A DNA stretch of 64,000 bases, from NCBI GenBank assembly GCA_004296455.1, contig AP018280.1:3906001-3970000 (forward strand), read 5' to 3'. A program made the translations under genes and the position numbers. How positions within the stretch are numbered: the stretch's first letter is position 1; each line of letters starts with the position of its first letter. Shown piece by piece: positions 1 to 9,227 of the stretch. Origin of the DNA: Calothrix sp. NIES-4101. Its GTDB lineage: Bacteria; Cyanobacteriota; Cyanobacteriia; Cyanobacteriales; Nostocaceae. The notes below the pieces were generated by a model, which searched no databases, had not been told where the DNA came from, and was given only the letters and a program-made list of their open reading frames with translations.

Positions 1-1
1 A

Positions 2-187
<186 letters not shown>

Positions 188-195
188 CAACCTCA

Positions 196-300
196 TACCA
201 ATTCACAATTCGCAATACTCGCTGTCGCGTAGGCGCAAGCCTTCTCGAAGAGTGTACGCCGTTGGCGTTGTCGAAGACTAGCAAGCTACGCAATTAAAAA
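196..300. repeat. Dispersed cyanobacterial repeat between hemF and ho1
   Basis: The gap holds a repeat made of short inverted pieces: caattcacaattcgcaat, then a GC-richer core (gtcgcgtaggcgcaagcc, cttctcgaagagtg) and a closing aagctacgcaatt. A recognisably related copy, partly in the opposite orientation, lies at about 34109-34200 between two conjugation genes. No coding potential is evident. Confidence 0.6.
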
Positions 301-448
301 AAACTGAGATGCAGCAAAGCTTTCACGATTTACATCTGTATCAGATTTTTCGTGAAATGGTATCACTCTCGCTTTTGCACATACTGTATCCAGCACAATA
401 GTCAAAAAGGCACTACTTATTTTACGTATTTTGTAGGAGGTATTCACC

Positions 449-1210
449 ATGAGCAGCCATTTAGATATTTGCTTGCGAGAAGGTACCAAAGATTCGCACA
501 CAATGGCGGAAAATACTGCATTTATGAAATGCTTTCTCAAAGGGATAGTAGAAAGAAGTTTTTTTCGGAAGTTACTAGCAGATTTATATTTTGTCTACAG
601 CGCCTTAGAGGAAGAATTACAGCGCAATCAGGAACACTGCGTCATGGGGTTAATTTATTTCCCCGAACTCAATCGCAAAACAAATTTAGAGAAAGATTTA
701 GCTTTTTATTATGGTGAAAATTGGCAAGAAGAGATTTCGCCTTCTTCAGCAGGTCAGGTATATGTTAATCGGATTCGCGAAATTGCCAATACACAACCGG
801 AATTGCTGATTGCTCATGCTTATACTCGTTACATGGGAGATTTATCAGGTGGACAAGCATTAAAAAAAATTGCTCGTTCGGCAATGGATTTGCCAGATGA
901 CCAGGGTACAGCTATGCATGAATTTGAGCAACTCTCGACACCTGAAGCGAAACGAGTATTTAAGGATAAATACCGTCAAGCGTTGAATTCTTTGCCTCTA
1001 GATGAGGCTATGATTGAGAAGATTGTCAACGAGGCAAATTATGCTTTTGCTTTGAATAGAGACGTATTTCACGAACTCGAAGCAGATGTGAAAGCTGCGA
1101 TCGGCGAACATGTTTTTGACTTGATTACCCGTCAAGATCGGGTTGGAAGTACAGAGCGTCATTCTCCTAAATCAGATGTAGAAGTGATAACACCTGAATA
1201 TAGTATTTAA
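449..1210 (+). CDS. ho1: Heme oxygenase (biliverdin-forming)
   Basis: Oxidatively opens heme to biliverdin IXalpha, CO and iron, using ferredoxin as electron donor in cyanobacteria; biliverdin feeds phycobilin and phytochrome chromophore synthesis. The 253-aa product has the proximal heme-ligand region (GTKDSHTMAEN, His17) and the distal-helix glycine motif (GDLSGGQALKK near residue 130). The start is fixed by an ideal Shine-Dalgarno (gtaggagg at 434-441) 7 nt before the ATG. Cyanobacterial enzymes are usually about 240 aa; the extra length is a C-terminal tail rich in Ser, Glu and Val. The hemF neighbour favours HO-1, but HO-2 paralogues also sit near acsF, so the isoform call is less certain than the family call. 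Confidence 0.93.
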   Translation: MSSHLDICLREGTKDSHTMAENTAFMKCFLKGIVERSFFRKLLADLYFVYSALEEELQRNQEHCVMGLIYFPELNRKTNLEKDLAFYYGENWQEEISPSSAGQVYVNRIREIANTQPELLIAHAYTRYMGDLSGGQALKKIARSAMDLPDDQGTAMHEFEQLSTPEAKRVFKDKYRQALNSLPLDEAMIEKIVNEANYAFALNRDVFHELEADVKAAIGEHVFDLITRQDRVGSTERHSPKSDVEVITPEYSI

Positions 1211-1463
1211 TGCCAAAATACTGCCTACTCTATAAGATACAGCCATTCAACGTAAGTCTGAGGGAGTAGGCTGAGTTTTTTGCCTGGTTCAGTAGGCTTT
1301 GTCTCAATCGCCAAACTTTCTGTGGGCGGTATTTTGGGTGTTAAAAAAAGACTTTTGTATTCAGATAGAGATGCTGTTTGAAGTTACACCTGCGGAACAA
1401 TTCATCATCCGCAATATCGCATTGCTGCCGATGCCCAGCAAATTTTTCAAAGCTATTTAATTT
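1211..1463. other. Intergenic flank of the transposon, possible decayed gene
   Basis: No intact gene. Short open stretches of cyanobacterial codon flavour are seen (for example a plus-strand run IHHPQYRIAADAQQIFQSYL just before the transposon end at 1464). If the transposon and one copy of its flanking 9-mer are removed, this frame continues without a stop into 2697-2925. That may be chance or the remnant of a gene hit by the insertion; I do not recognise a family. Confidence 0.25.
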
Positions 1464-2696
1464 GGGTGCGACTCTTTTAGTAGTACAAAGTATGGTATAA
1501 GAGTAATAGAAGACAAGTCAACCAGAGTAATGTTTCAGCCCAAAAATGGAAAAGATGCATCCTTGGTTGTCAAAAAAGAAAAACAGGGATAAGCACGGAC
1601 ATATGCAAGCATCTACATCAAATCCAGGGATGTCTTGGGAAGAAGCACGAGAAGTATTTGAAGAAATAGTTGGTTGGCTGGACTCAGATAGTATTTGTGG
1701 GTTGGAGCATGGAGAAATAGAAAGTAAGTTGCTTGATAATGGATATGAACTACTTAGAAGGCTGTTACAAGGGTACTTTGATAAGCGTTTAACAAAAGGA
1801 GAAAAAGCCAATGCCAAGCGAATGGCAACGGTAGCTTCAGTTTACACAATCAACCCCTTTGTTCGCACAGTTGAGCAAATAGTTAACCCATCCGATAAGG
1901 ATAAGAAAATAAAGCGTCCTAAGCCTATTGGGAAAAGGGTTTGGGCTTCTGTTGCCAAGGAACCAGAAGTCGTCATTAAAGAGGCTTTCGATGAGGTATT
2001 GCATCGTGACCGAGATCGACAAAAACGCTTAATAGCCTTAGTTGATGGCAATAAGCAACAATTGTCACTCATGAAGAAATTTGCCAAAAAACACAACCTC
2101 GAACTCACGATTGTCCTGGATATTATCCATGTGATTGAGTATTTGTGGAAAGCTGCATTTGTCTTTTATTCCAGTACTGATAAACAAGCTGAAGCCTGGG
2201 TAACAAAACGTTTGCAGTATATTCTTGAAGGTAAATCGAGTGATGTTGCTTCTGGGATGCGAACAAGCGCGACAAAACGTAAACTCACACCCCAAGAACG
2301 CAAACCTGTGGATAACTGTGCCAGATATTTGCTCAACAACCGCGAATACCTCAAATACCATGATTATTTAAAAGCTGGGTTGCCAATTGCTACCGGAGTT
2401 ATAGAAGGTGCTTGCCGCCATTTAATCAAGGACAGGATGGATATTACTGGTGCTAGATGGAGTTTAGCTGGTGCTGAGGCTGTCTTGCGGCTTCGTTCTT
2501 TGTATATTAGCGGCGATTGGGATAAGTATTGGCGCTTCCATTTACACCAAGAGCATAAACGCAATCATCTTGCTCTTTATCAAGGTGCGATTCCCTTGAT
2601 GAAGCAAGTTGCTAAAGCCTGTTGCCCCATTACCCCTCCACCACTTCCAATACCAGGCTAAACTACATTCCGCGTCTTATTAAAAGAGCCGCACCC
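1464..2696 (+). mobile_element. ISKra4-type insertion sequence, internally deleted
   Basis: Bounded by terminal inverted repeats: left 1464-1482 GGGTGCGACTCTTTTAGTA, right 2678-2696 whose reverse complement is GGGTGCGGCTCTTTTAATA (17 of 19 identical). The flanks atttaattt (1455-1463) and ttttaattt (2697-2705) agree at 8 of 9 positions and look like a target duplication. It carries one transposase gene, shortened in frame. At 1233 bp it is shorter than I would expect for a complete member. It sits between ho1 and acsF. Confidence 0.82.
1546..2661 (+). pseudogene. ISKra4-family transposase with in-frame internal deletion
   Basis: The C-terminal two thirds match the ISKra4 family closely: MATVASVYTINPFVRTVEQI, KRVWASVAKEPE, ALVDGNKQQL, LDIIHVIEYLWKAA and the signature ATGVIEGACRHLIKDRMD. 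The N-terminus (WEEAREVFEEIVGWLDSD, then a Cys/Gly/Leu/Glu/His/Gly run to LLQ) also fits. Between residues about 78 and 80 the sequence jumps directly to KRLTKGEKANAKRM. Family proteins have well over 100 residues there, including a conserved Asp-Gly segment that I believe belongs to the active site. The product (371 aa) is therefore probably inactive even though it has no stop or frameshift. The deletion size is estimated from memory of family members, not from an alignment. Confidence 0.75.
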
Positions 2697-2800
2697 TTTT
2701 AATTTTGTCCAGTGTGTTGGTTAGGTATGAGAAAGTAGTCTCTGAATGCACAGATACTTTTAAGGAATCGTGTAAAAGTAAGTTGAACAATTTAATATTT

Positions 2801-2844
2801 GTAGTGCGGGCATCCTGCCCGCGCGAGCAAGATGCTCGCACTAC
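2801..2844. repeat. Dispersed palindromic hairpin element
   Basis: gtagtgcgggcatcctgccc followed by gcgcgagcaagatgctcgcactac forms a long imperfect inverted repeat with two nested hairpins (GGGCATCCTGCCC and GAGCAAGATGCTC). It is of the GC-rich REP-like type scattered through filamentous cyanobacterial genomes. It lies in the gap between the transposon and acsF, with no nearby gene that it would obviously terminate. Confidence 0.7.
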
Positions 2845-2988
2845 TTATTTTTACTTGATGCCTAAGAATGCCCCATCTCCTAGAGCTTTTAAGGATTGTA
2901 ACACTTTTGGCTACACAAGAAGTTAACCAATTACACTTAACATGACTCAATAGCTATCAAAATATTTAGTTGATTAGCACAGTAATTT

Positions 2989-4065
2989 ATGGTTAATACT
3001 CTACCTCAATCCGCTCCCAAACAACCAAAGCAGGGGATTAAAGCACCAAGTAAAGAAACTGTACTTACTCCTCGGTTTTATACTACAGATTTTGAAACTG
3101 CCGCTAGCTTGGATTTATCAGATCAGCAATCAGAGTTACAGGCGATGCTGGAAGAAATGCGGGCAGATTATAACCGTCACCATTTTGTCAGGGATGAGGA
3201 GTTTGAAAAGTCTTGGGAACATATTAATGGAGAAGCGCGTAAATCCTTTATTGAGTATCTGGAACGCTCTTGTATTTCCGAATTTTCTGGATTTTTGCTG
3301 TTTAAAGAGCTATCCCGCAAACTCAAACAACGCAATCCACTTTTAGCGGAAATTTTTAACCTCATGGCTCGTGATGAAGCTCGTCATGCTGGCTTTCTCA
3401 ACAAAGCAATGGGTGACTTTAAACTATCACTTGATTTGGGTGAAGTGACAAAAACCCGCACCTATACGTTTTTCCCCATTGAGTGGGTAATCTACAGTGT
3501 CTACTTGTCAGAAAAAATCGGTTACTGGCGTTACATTATTATCTACCGTCATTTAGAAAAGCATCCAGAAAATCAGTTTTACCCAATTTTCCAGAAATTT
3601 GAGAGTTGGTGCCAGGACGAAAACCGACATGGAGATATATTTAAGGCATTATTGCGATCGCAACCACAACTTTGGAACAACTGGAAAGCAAGATTATGGA
3701 GTCGCTTTTTCCTGTTATCGGTATTTGCAACTCATACGATAACGGTTCACGAGCGGGCTGGTTTTTACCACTCATTAGGACTTGATGCAACAGAATTTGA
3801 CCGACAAGTAGTTGAGAAAACTAACGAAACAGCAGGTCGAGCTTTTCCTGTAATGCTAAATACTGACCATCCTAAGTTTTTTCCGCTTTTACACCAATGC
3901 TCGGATTATAATTTCCAACTTGCAGAGATTGAGCGCAGTTCTCAACCTAAATTTATCAAGCTGATTCGCAAATTACCTTTTCTTGGCGCAATTGTCTGGA
4001 ATTTGCTACTAATTTACCTCATTAAACCAATTGATACCGAAAAATTACGGGGAACTGTACGCTAG
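2989..4065 (+). CDS. acsF: Mg-protoporphyrin IX monomethyl ester (oxidative) cyclase
   Basis: Catalyses the O2-dependent formation of the isocyclic ring of chlorophyll. The 358-aa product has the ferritin-like di-iron ligands of the AcsF/ChlA family: RDEARHAGF near residue 130 and CQDENRHGD near 210, with matching Glu in the preceding helices (ISEFSGFLLF). Length is normal for the family. The conserved membrane-associated C-terminus is present (LPFLGAIVWN and LIYLIKPIDT). The ATG at 2989 gives a typical Thr/Pro/Lys-rich N-terminus. Cyanobacteria often carry two isoforms, one favoured at low oxygen and linked to heme oxygenase; the ho1 neighbour and convergent bchE suggest this may be such a gene, but sequence alone does not settle it. 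Confidence 0.95.
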   Translation: MVNTLPQSAPKQPKQGIKAPSKETVLTPRFYTTDFETAASLDLSDQQSELQAMLEEMRADYNRHHFVRDEEFEKSWEHINGEARKSFIEYLERSCISEFSGFLLFKELSRKLKQRNPLLAEIFNLMARDEARHAGFLNKAMGDFKLSLDLGEVTKTRTYTFFPIEWVIYSVYLSEKIGYWRYIIIYRHLEKHPENQFYPIFQKFESWCQDENRHGDIFKALLRSQPQLWNNWKARLWSRFFLLSVFATHTITVHERAGFYHSLGLDATEFDRQVVEKTNETAGRAFPVMLNTDHPKFFPLLHQCSDYNFQLAEIERSSQPKFIKLIRKLPFLGAIVWNLLLIYLIKPIDTEKLRGTVR

Positions 4066-4099
4066 ATTTTAGCATTAAGGATTTTTTTGGGATCATGTG

Positions 4100-4122
4100 G
4101 AGAGGTTGTTGTGCAACCTCTC
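4100..4122. terminator. Hairpin between convergent acsF and bchE
   Basis: A perfect 9-bp stem GAGAGGTTG / CAACCTCTC with loop TTGTG lies between the two convergent stop codons. Read from the minus strand it is followed after about 10 nt by a run of A/C without a T tract, and on the plus strand no T tract follows. It is a plausible shared terminator but not a canonical intrinsic one. Confidence 0.4.
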
Positions 4123-4151
4123 TAGAAAATCTGCGTTCAGAAAAACTACAG

Positions 4152-5765
4152 CTATATTTTCATGCTGGGTACATCCTGTCCACCCTCATCATATTCTGGT
4201 AAATCACTAGGGGCACCACAGGCAGAAATATTACCAGCAAAATCCACATCTGCATTCAGTTCTGGATGTTCTTGCTTGAGTTGGGCAATTTGTTCGCGAG
4301 TGAGAATCTTTGACTCATCAAAACCTAATTCCACCTTAGTTTGCAACCCATTATATTTAACTCTTTTCAGATTATAGAAACGCTTATTAATGGTGGTTTG
4401 GGCAAAAGCCTTCAAACAACCTAATAGATACTTGCGTTTAAAAGGGTCTTTCACAAACCAATATTCTAAGGTTTTGCGTAGGTAGAAACGAGCATAGTTT
4501 CGCAGTACACCTTTAAGCACATCCTCCCGTTCCATCGCTTCCGGTTTCATAATCGGAGTGACAAAATTATATTGGGAATAATCCCGAACTTCTACGCGAT
4601 CGCCTAAATCCTGGAATAATTCCGAAAAAGGCCAAGGGGTGAACATATTCCAATTCACCATATCTGCTTTCCAGTCCAGAGCCATCTGATAGGTTTGCTC
4701 AATTGTTTCTGGGGTTTCGTTCTCCAAACCCATAATAAATTGGGCTTCGGCAATCATCCCATTTTGTTTTAAAAGTTGAATTGCTCGCTTGTTTTGTTCG
4801 ATGGTGGTTTCTTTGCGGAACAAATTTAACTTTAGCTGTGCTGCTGCTTCCGTTCCCAAGGAGACATGCACTAATCCAGCTTTGCGATAAAGTGGTAATT
4901 CATGTTCATCGCGCAAAATATCTGTCACCCTGGTATTAATTCCCCAGTGAACACCCAAATTGCGTTCGATTAATTCGTTACATAAGTCAATAAATTTCGG
5001 TTTATTGATTGTTGGTTCTTCATCAGCCAAGATGAAAAAACCCACCTGATGTTCTTTAACTAAAGTTTCAATCTCATCAACAAATTTTTTGGGTGTACCG
5101 GAACGGTATTTGCGCCAAAATTTCCACTGCGAACAAAAACGACAAGTAAACGGACATCCTCGCGCATAATTGGGTACAGCAACCCGGACATTGAGAGGAG
5201 TATAAATATATTTACTCCAATCTAAAAGATTCCAATCTGGAGTCAGAGTATCCAAGTCAGCAATGGGGGGATGAGCAGGTGTGGCAACCACTTGACCATC
5301 TTCGAGAAAAGCAATACCGAGAATATTTTTGCGTTCTTGCTCATCAGTGCTATTAGCGATCGCTGTGAGCAAATTCACGGTAATTTCTTCACCTTCACCA
5401 CGAATAATATAATCTACCCAAGGAGCTTCATGGAGAACTTCATTGTACATATAGGTCGGATGAACCCCACCCATGATTGTCTTTGCTTGGGGACAAACTT
5501 CTTTAACAATCTTCAGAGTTGTCTGTGATTGGTAAATCATGGGGGTAATTGCTGTTGCTAATACTACATCCGGTTGATGCTGGGCAATAATCTCCGCTAA
5601 AGCATCATCAGGAATATAATCTGTCATGGCATCAACAAAACGGATATCAGTAAAACCCGCCTTTTTTAATGCCCCCCCAACATATGGAACCCAACTTGGT
5701 GGCCAATTTCCGGCAATTTCTGCACCACCTGAGTGATAATTGGGCTGAATCATCATAATCCGCAT
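4152..5765 (-). CDS. bchE: BchE-like radical SAM, B12-binding cyclase
   Basis: The family includes the anaerobic Mg-protoporphyrin IX monomethyl ester cyclase, which takes the ring oxygen from water instead of O2. The 537-aa product has an N-terminal cobalamin-binding-type Rossmann domain (MIQPNYHSGGAEIAGNWPPS, MGGVHPTYM, IRGEGEE), then the radical SAM cluster motif CPFTCRFC near residues 201-208, GTEAAAQLKL in the barrel, and a BchE-type C-terminal region. It is convergent with acsF, so both the aerobic and a candidate anaerobic enzyme for the same step lie side by side. Several cyanobacterial BchE-like proteins have not been shown to have cyclase activity, so the exact role is inferred. Confidence 0.85.
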   Translation of the reverse strand: MRIMMIQPNYHSGGAEIAGNWPPSWVPYVGGALKKAGFTDIRFVDAMTDYIPDDALAEIIAQHQPDVVLATAITPMIYQSQTTLKIVKEVCPQAKTIMGGVHPTYMYNEVLHEAPWVDYIIRGEGEEITVNLLTAIANSTDEQERKNILGIAFLEDGQVVATPAHPPIADLDTLTPDWNLLDWSKYIYTPLNVRVAVPNYARGCPFTCRFCSQWKFWRKYRSGTPKKFVDEIETLVKEHQVGFFILADEEPTINKPKFIDLCNELIERNLGVHWGINTRVTDILRDEHELPLYRKAGLVHVSLGTEAAAQLKLNLFRKETTIEQNKRAIQLLKQNGMIAEAQFIMGLENETPETIEQTYQMALDWKADMVNWNMFTPWPFSELFQDLGDRVEVRDYSQYNFVTPIMKPEAMEREDVLKGVLRNYARFYLRKTLEYWFVKDPFKRKYLLGCLKAFAQTTINKRFYNLKRVKYNGLQTKVELGFDESKILTREQIAQLKQEHPELNADVDFAGNISACGAPSDLPEYDEGGQDVPSMKI

Positions 5766-6168
5766 AACGTAACTCCTAATTTTTGGCGGATGAATACCAA
5801 GTAATGATGCAGAGATTCACAAGGTAAGGTAACGTGTTATTAACAGTTTATTAACAGTCAGAATTGTGATAAGAACGCTCTATCCGACTATTCTCTCGCA
5901 AAATATTTATCAAATCCGTATCGAAAGCTAACTAGGGTTTGCTGAAAAAGTCTCCAGAGCGAATATAGAAGCTACATAGCTCGCAAAATTGTAGTTTCGT
6001 TCCCTAATTTCCAAATTTATTCAGCGATACCACAGAGTGCTCGCCAAGGGCATCGTACACAAAAGTGCAAGGGTTTTGAGATTCTAGACGTTATCACCTT
6101 GCACCTGTTTAGGAAAAAAAGACTTGAAATCCCTATATGTCCTAGATTCCACTTTGATTCAGCAAGCC
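5766..6168. other. Promoter region of bchE and MITE-containing spacer
   Basis: No gene. The first about 165 bases are the upstream region of bchE (start at 5765), including the direct repeat attaacag (ttattaacagtttattaacag at about 5837). From 5933 the rest is the MITE-like element described separately. Confidence 0.5.
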
Positions 6169-6171
6169 CTA
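5933..6171. mobile_element. MITE-like element with TAGGGYTTGCTGAA ends
   Basis: Left end TAGGGTTTGCTGAA (5933-5946), right end TTCAGCAAGCCCTA (6158-6171): inverted repeats with one mismatch in 14. The 239-bp interior has no open frame. The outermost TA on both sides may be the duplicated target. The ends resemble those of cyanobacterial transposons whose termini begin GGGTTTGCTGAAAAAG, so it is probably a non-autonomous derivative. Its right end supplies the stop codon of the pentapeptide gene. Confidence 0.7.
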
Positions 6172-6888
6172 ATTATGAATGCTTCCATCGGGCATAATTG
6201 CCCCCTGTAAGTCAGCACCTGTGAGAATTGCTCCGGTTAAATCTGCTGCTTGCAAATTAGCATTTCGCAGGATGGCATTGGTGAGATTGGCATAACTTAA
6301 ATCTGCCCCTTTTAAACTAGCTTCAGTTAAATCTGTGGCTAAATCCCCCCATTGCATTGTCTGGCTCAGGTTGGCACGACACAACTTTGCCTCATCTAAG
6401 TTAGCGTGAGATAGTGAAACTGCCCTTAAGTCAGCGTAGCTCAAATCTGCTCCAGTTAAAACTGCATATCCTAAGTCTGTGCGCTGGTTGGCGCTGGGAC
6501 GTAAGTCTGCTTGTAGTAGCAGAGAATTAGACAGGTTGGCACTGTTGAGATTAACACCACATAAACTAGCTTTGACTAGGTTTGCTCCATCCAGTAAAGT
6601 TTTAACTAGTTTTGCACCTGTTAGATCAGCTTCACGAAGAAAGGCACGATGCAAGTTAGCCCCACTCAAATCTATCCCCCAAAGAATGGCTTCACTTAAG
6701 TTTGCCTCCCAGAGACAGGCTTGGCTCAAGTTGGCTTTACCCAACCTTGTCTGACGTAAATCAGCATAACTCAAATCTGCCCCTTGAAGATTTGCACTGG
6801 TAAGTTCTGCTTCTAACAGATTTACTCGCTGAAAACTTCTCTCTCCAGCAGCATAACGTTTGAGAATTTCGTCTACATTCATAAACAT
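6169..6888 (-). CDS. Pentapeptide repeat protein
   Basis: After a short N-terminal helix (NVDEILKRYAAGERSF), nearly the whole product consists of A(D/N)LxX pentapeptide units (for example LQGADLSYADLRQTRLGKAN), interrupted once by RPSANQRTDLGY. Such tandem units fold as a right-handed quadrilateral beta-helix; most cyanobacterial examples have no assigned function. I start at ATG 6888; a TTG one codon upstream is also in frame. The last codons and the TAG stop (6169-6171) fall in the terminal repeat of the adjacent MITE, so the original C-terminus was probably longer or different. Confidence 0.88.
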   Translation of the reverse strand: MFMNVDEILKRYAAGERSFQRVNLLEAELTSANLQGADLSYADLRQTRLGKANLSQACLWEANLSEAILWGIDLSGANLHRAFLREADLTGAKLVKTLLDGANLVKASLCGVNLNSANLSNSLLLQADLRPSANQRTDLGYAVLTGADLSYADLRAVSLSHANLDEAKLCRANLSQTMQWGDLATDLTEASLKGADLSYANLTNAILRNANLQAADLTGAILTGADLQGAIMPDGSIHN

Positions 6889-6891
6889 CAA

Positions 6892-7407
<516 letters not shown>

Positions 7408-7878
7408 CTATATTACGCGAAGTGCGATCGCAAGTGATGTAGCTGCTGCAAGAGCGGCGAATGTGCGAACATGGTTCCAAAACGTCCAGTTAACGAGGTA
7501 GCTAGTCCATAAACTTGTGCCGTCGGTACTACCTGGTTCAACCTTTGCCAGTGCGTCGTTCATCGGCACATTGAACGCGATCGTCACTCCTAATGTGCCC
7601 ACCAAATACAATAAACTACCGACAAGTAAATAGACTGTACCGGGTTGATGCCATTTTGACAGTGAGAAAATCACAAGAAAGATACAAGCCACAGCATTTC
7701 CCAAGAATACTCCCATGAACAACGGATTAATCACTGTGATATTAATCGCTTGCATGGCAGTAATACCCTCACTTGGTTGGAGTCGAGCAAGCGCAGTCAT
7801 CACAAAAGTAGAAAAGGCGAAAAACACGCCAGCCATCAACCCACAACCTAGTAGTGCCAAAAGCTTTAATGCAAACAT
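7408..7878 (-). CDS. DUF1772 (anthrone oxygenase-like) membrane protein
   Basis: A 156-aa protein with four predicted membrane helices (LLALLGCGLMAGVFFAFSTF, PLFMGVFLGNAVACIFLVIF, VYLLVGSLLYLVGTLGVTIAF, and a last one near FAALAAATSLAIAL). The family hallmarks are the FFAFSTFVM start and the NVPMND...W..Y...W..WN.VRT pattern before the last helix. Fungal relatives act on anthrones; bacterial members are uncharacterised. An AGGAG lies just before the ATG. It belongs to a minus-strand series of unrelated small genes (DUF1579, VOC, DHFR-like) that may be co-transcribed. Confidence 0.82.
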   Translation of the reverse strand: MFALKLLALLGCGLMAGVFFAFSTFVMTALARLQPSEGITAMQAINITVINPLFMGVFLGNAVACIFLVIFSLSKWHQPGTVYLLVGSLLYLVGTLGVTIAFNVPMNDALAKVEPGSTDGTSLWTSYLVNWTFWNHVRTFAALAAATSLAIALRVI

Positions 7879-7976
7879 AAAATCTCCTCTGAATTGCCGA
7901 AAAAAGGCAGGAGTGAAAAAATATATTTTACCCTCTGCCTTGTTCTCTTTTCATTACTCAATATTCAGAGATGCTT

Positions 7977-8489
7977 TTATTTTCGCCGATAGTGTGCAGT
8001 CATAAATCCGTGCCATTTGCCATCATCCCCCAAAACGTGGGATGTTAATACGCGATAATCGTCACTCTTAAATACGAGCAAATCTCTGTACTTCGCCATC
8101 TTCCCTTCGCCACTCATCGCAGGCCCTTCAGAGTCAAGTGTCAGAACGGTTTCATCTGCATTCAACTCACCATCGTATACCCAAAGGTGGGTCATCATTG
8201 AGCCGATCCATGTACCTACATAGCGCTTTGTCTGCGGATTGTAACCAAGTGTCATTATCGTTGTAACTGCACCGCATTCCGGCATATTTCCTTGTCCCTC
8301 AGCCACAATCCAGAGTCCATCGAGCGATCGCACGCTTTCAGTCCCTGTAGATTTTTCGGAAGGACTATCCTGTTCCATCGTCACTTCAATTTCATATGTC
8401 CACTCACCAAGGAGCTTAGCTAGCCACTGATGCTCCTTTTGCAGTTCAGCTTTCATTGTTAATTCTGGTTGTACTGTGCTTGTCTCCAT
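7977..8489 (-). CDS. DUF1579 family protein
   Basis: A 170-aa soluble protein. Diagnostic features are the LLGEWTYEIEV opening after HQWLAKL, the DGLWIVAEGQGNMP strand pair, GYNPQTKRYVGTWIGSM and YDGELNADETVLTL. This is the DUF1579 pattern, a lipocalin-like small-molecule-binding beta-barrel by resemblance. No enzymatic role is established. Often found beside VOC and DUF1772 genes, as here. Confidence 0.85.
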   Translation of the reverse strand: METSTVQPELTMKAELQKEHQWLAKLLGEWTYEIEVTMEQDSPSEKSTGTESVRSLDGLWIVAEGQGNMPECGAVTTIMTLGYNPQTKRYVGTWIGSMMTHLWVYDGELNADETVLTLDSEGPAMSGEGKMAKYRDLLVFKSDDYRVLTSHVLGDDGKWHGFMTAHYRRK

Positions 8490-8587
8490 CGCTTTATCTC
8501 CTAGCTATAAAGTTTGATACGGATGCAGATCATCTTAAATAGATAACAAGTAGACTTTCTCCGTCCGGTGTCATGACTTGTTTGTAT

Positions 8588-9037
8588 TTATACTTTTTCT
8601 TTACTACCAAACAACACTTGAATTCGTTTGTCTATTTCTTCAGATGAAATATCCTCTTGATGGGTTGCAATCCACCAATAACCTCCAGTTGGGTCTTTCA
8701 CTGCTGCATGGCGATCGCCCCAAAATTCATCATTTGGCTCCATCACGGAAGTAGCACCTGCTTGGAGCGCATTTTCATAAGTTGTGTCAGTATCCTCTAC
8801 ATACAGGTAAATCGAACTTGGTATCGGTTTGAAGTCATATCTGGCTTCACTCACCATTATTGCCGAGTCACCAATTTTCACCTCAGCATTCATAATGCTG
8901 CCGTCTGGGTGCAGGGTACGACGAATCTCCGTGGCTGCAAATCCCTGTTTGAGAAACTCCAGTAGGTTTGCTGCCCCTTCTACAAAAAGATACGGGTTAA
9001 CGGTATGGTAGCCTTCGGGAATTGCTTTAACTGACAT
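8588..9037 (-). CDS. VOC superfamily (PhnB/glyoxalase-like) protein
   Basis: A 149-aa product of the vicinal-oxygen-chelate fold: YHTVNPYLFVEGAANLLEFL at the start, GSIMNAEVKIGDSAIMVSEA, SIYLYVEDTDTTYENALQAG and WGDRHAAVKDPTGGYWWIAT. This is the PhnB-type arrangement with paired beta-alpha-beta modules. The frame extends 28 codons further upstream, but the ATG at 9037 is preceded by cggaggcg, an optimal ribosome binding site, so I place the start there. Substrate unknown. Confidence 0.87.
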   Translation of the reverse strand: MSVKAIPEGYHTVNPYLFVEGAANLLEFLKQGFAATEIRRTLHPDGSIMNAEVKIGDSAIMVSEARYDFKPIPSSIYLYVEDTDTTYENALQAGATSVMEPNDEFWGDRHAAVKDPTGGYWWIATHQEDISSEEIDKRIQVLFGSKEKV

Positions 9038-9227
9038 AAATTTTCGCCTCCGAATAGTCAGAACAAATGTATTGTAGTTCAAAGCAACTACCTTGGCGAC
9101 AATCTTAAAAATCTGTATCAATTAAGTTTTAAGTTTATAGTGATGCTCCAGAGGAGCCGCTTCGCGAACTGACAAGTTACAAATACGCAAAACTTCCGGC
9201 TGATTGATGGCATTATCTTCATTAAAC

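Noticed and set aside
352-717. Open frame overlapping the ho1 start
   Set aside because: Out of frame with the clearly recognised heme oxygenase, Arg/Cys-rich without family resemblance.
2705-2926. 73-codon frame between transposon and acsF
   Set aside because: It runs through a palindromic REP-like repeat (2801-2844) and has no recognisable motif; kept only as a possible extension of a gene remnant.
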